Source of the DNA: Deltaproteobacteria bacterium UBA6601
GTDB taxonomy: Bacteria; Myxococcota_A; UBA796; UBA9615
Direction: 5' to 3'
Length of the DNA: 30,564 bases
Assembly (NCBI GenBank): GCA_002433485.1
Contig: DJIF01000068.1
Span: 28,142 to 58,705 of the forward strand
The position numbers and the translations under genes were made by a program. Numbering within the stretch: the first letter of the stretch is position 1; each line of letters begins with the position of its first letter. The notes under the pieces are model-generated. The model was given only the letters and a program-made list of their open reading frames with translations, was not told the origin of the DNA and did not search any database. This document shows positions 30,340-30,564 of the stretch, piece by piece.

Positions 30340-30564
30340 ATGAAGATCTGTCCGATCTGCGAGGCGACCTACGACGACTCGGCGGACTTTTGCTTTAAGG
30401 ACGGCGCGCCCCTTGAGGACCTTGCGCCGGACGCTGCTGCCGCTGAAGATCCGGCGTCGTCAGAATCGGCTCGTGACGAGGAAGTTGCGGGGATCGCTGC
30501 TGGCGCTGACAGTTCTGCCGAAGATTCAGTCGATGCTACCGGCCTTGAGCTACCCGATGCCGCT
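30340..30564 (+). CDS. Zinc-ribbon protein, N-terminal part only (runs off window)
   Basis: An open frame of 75 codons continues to the last base. ATG 30340 is preferred over ATG 30334, since GGAAGGG (30327-30333) lies 6 nt before it. The product starts 'MKICPICEATYDDSADFC', followed by 'FKDGAPLEDL': a CPxC...FC..DG.PL zinc ribbon with a reduced second knuckle (only one Cys, C18, is seen there). It then becomes an acidic, Ala/Asp/Glu/Ser-rich linker. In related bacteria such ribbons head cytoplasmic proteins that continue into kinase, TPR or membrane-anchored domains, but what follows here lies outside the window. It is on the plus strand, divergent from the 689-aa protein. Confidence 0.8.
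   Translation, partial: MKICPICEATYDDSADFCFKDGAPLEDLAPDAAAAEDPASSESARDEEVAGIAAGADSSAEDSVDATGLELPDAA

Noticed and set aside
1..30564. tRNA/rRNA genes, CRISPR arrays, insertion sequences, prophage or defence genes
   Set aside because: No cloverleaf-like sequence with a CCA end, no regularly spaced direct repeats and no transposase, integrase or phage protein was recognised on either strand by eye; a tRNAscan or repeat search would be the decisive test.

Overview
The window is a gene-dense, GC-rich bacterial chromosome segment that reads as a delta-proteobacterial / Myxococcota-type genome. The pointers are: secreted proteins with thrombospondin type 3 calcium repeats; low-complexity Asp-Ser-Ala (DDDDSA) linkers; C-terminal tags of Cys/Gly motif, hydrophobic helix and Arg cluster resembling MYXO-CTERM-type sorting signals; a multiheme cytochrome; MeaB; and frequent GTG/TTG starts. 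I see no rRNA, tRNA, CRISPR array, insertion sequence or phage gene. The taxonomic placement is inference.

Layout. (1) 3-863: 3' end of a multiheme c-type cytochrome gene, convergent with a TPR protein that ends in two ClpX-type zinc-binding domains (871-2952, minus). (2) 3055-7402, plus: a tight three-gene unit of a secreted barrel-like protein with TSP3 repeats and an acidic tail, a 106-residue protein made of signal peptide, D/S/A repeat and C-terminal tag, and a large membrane protein with a spermidine-synthase-like domain. (3) 7416-11947, minus: sensor kinase and response regulator (4-nt overlap), aspartate kinase, phosphatidylserine synthase. (4) 12126-13640, plus: a rhomboid intramembrane protease with a repeat-like C-terminal extension.

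(5) 13637-22660, minus: eleven collinear housekeeping genes, gltX - DUF177 - rpmF - plsX - acpP - fabF - rpiB - glyA - nrdR - ribD - ribE, many overlapping by 1-4 nt. They link translation, membrane lipid and fatty acid synthesis, one-carbon metabolism, nucleotide-reductase control and riboflavin synthesis. Good sigma70-like promoters can be read in front of gltX (inside the divergent gene) and rpmF. The usual fabH-fabD-fabG block between plsX and acpP is absent.

(6) 22708-24096, plus: a matrixin-like zinc metalloprotease whose C-terminal tag-like segment lies in mid-protein and is followed in frame by what looks like a second exported protein. (7) 24099-25040, minus: a PilO/GspM-like membrane protein. 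(8) 25171-28006, plus: MeaB GTPase and two lipoproteins with overlapping start/stop codons. (9) 28011-30080, minus: a large secreted protein with a DDDDSA linker, possible lipid-binding (TULIP/BPI-like) features and a Cys-rich, Arg-capped C-terminus. (10) 30340 to the right edge: the start of a zinc-ribbon protein.

No intergenic gap exceeds about 260 nt. All five convergent gene pairs are separated by 13 nt or less or overlap, leaving no room for conventional intrinsic terminators. The least ordinary content is the set of exported proteins with tag-like C-termini together with a rhomboid protease, the fused matrixin, and the tandem ClpX-type zinc domains.
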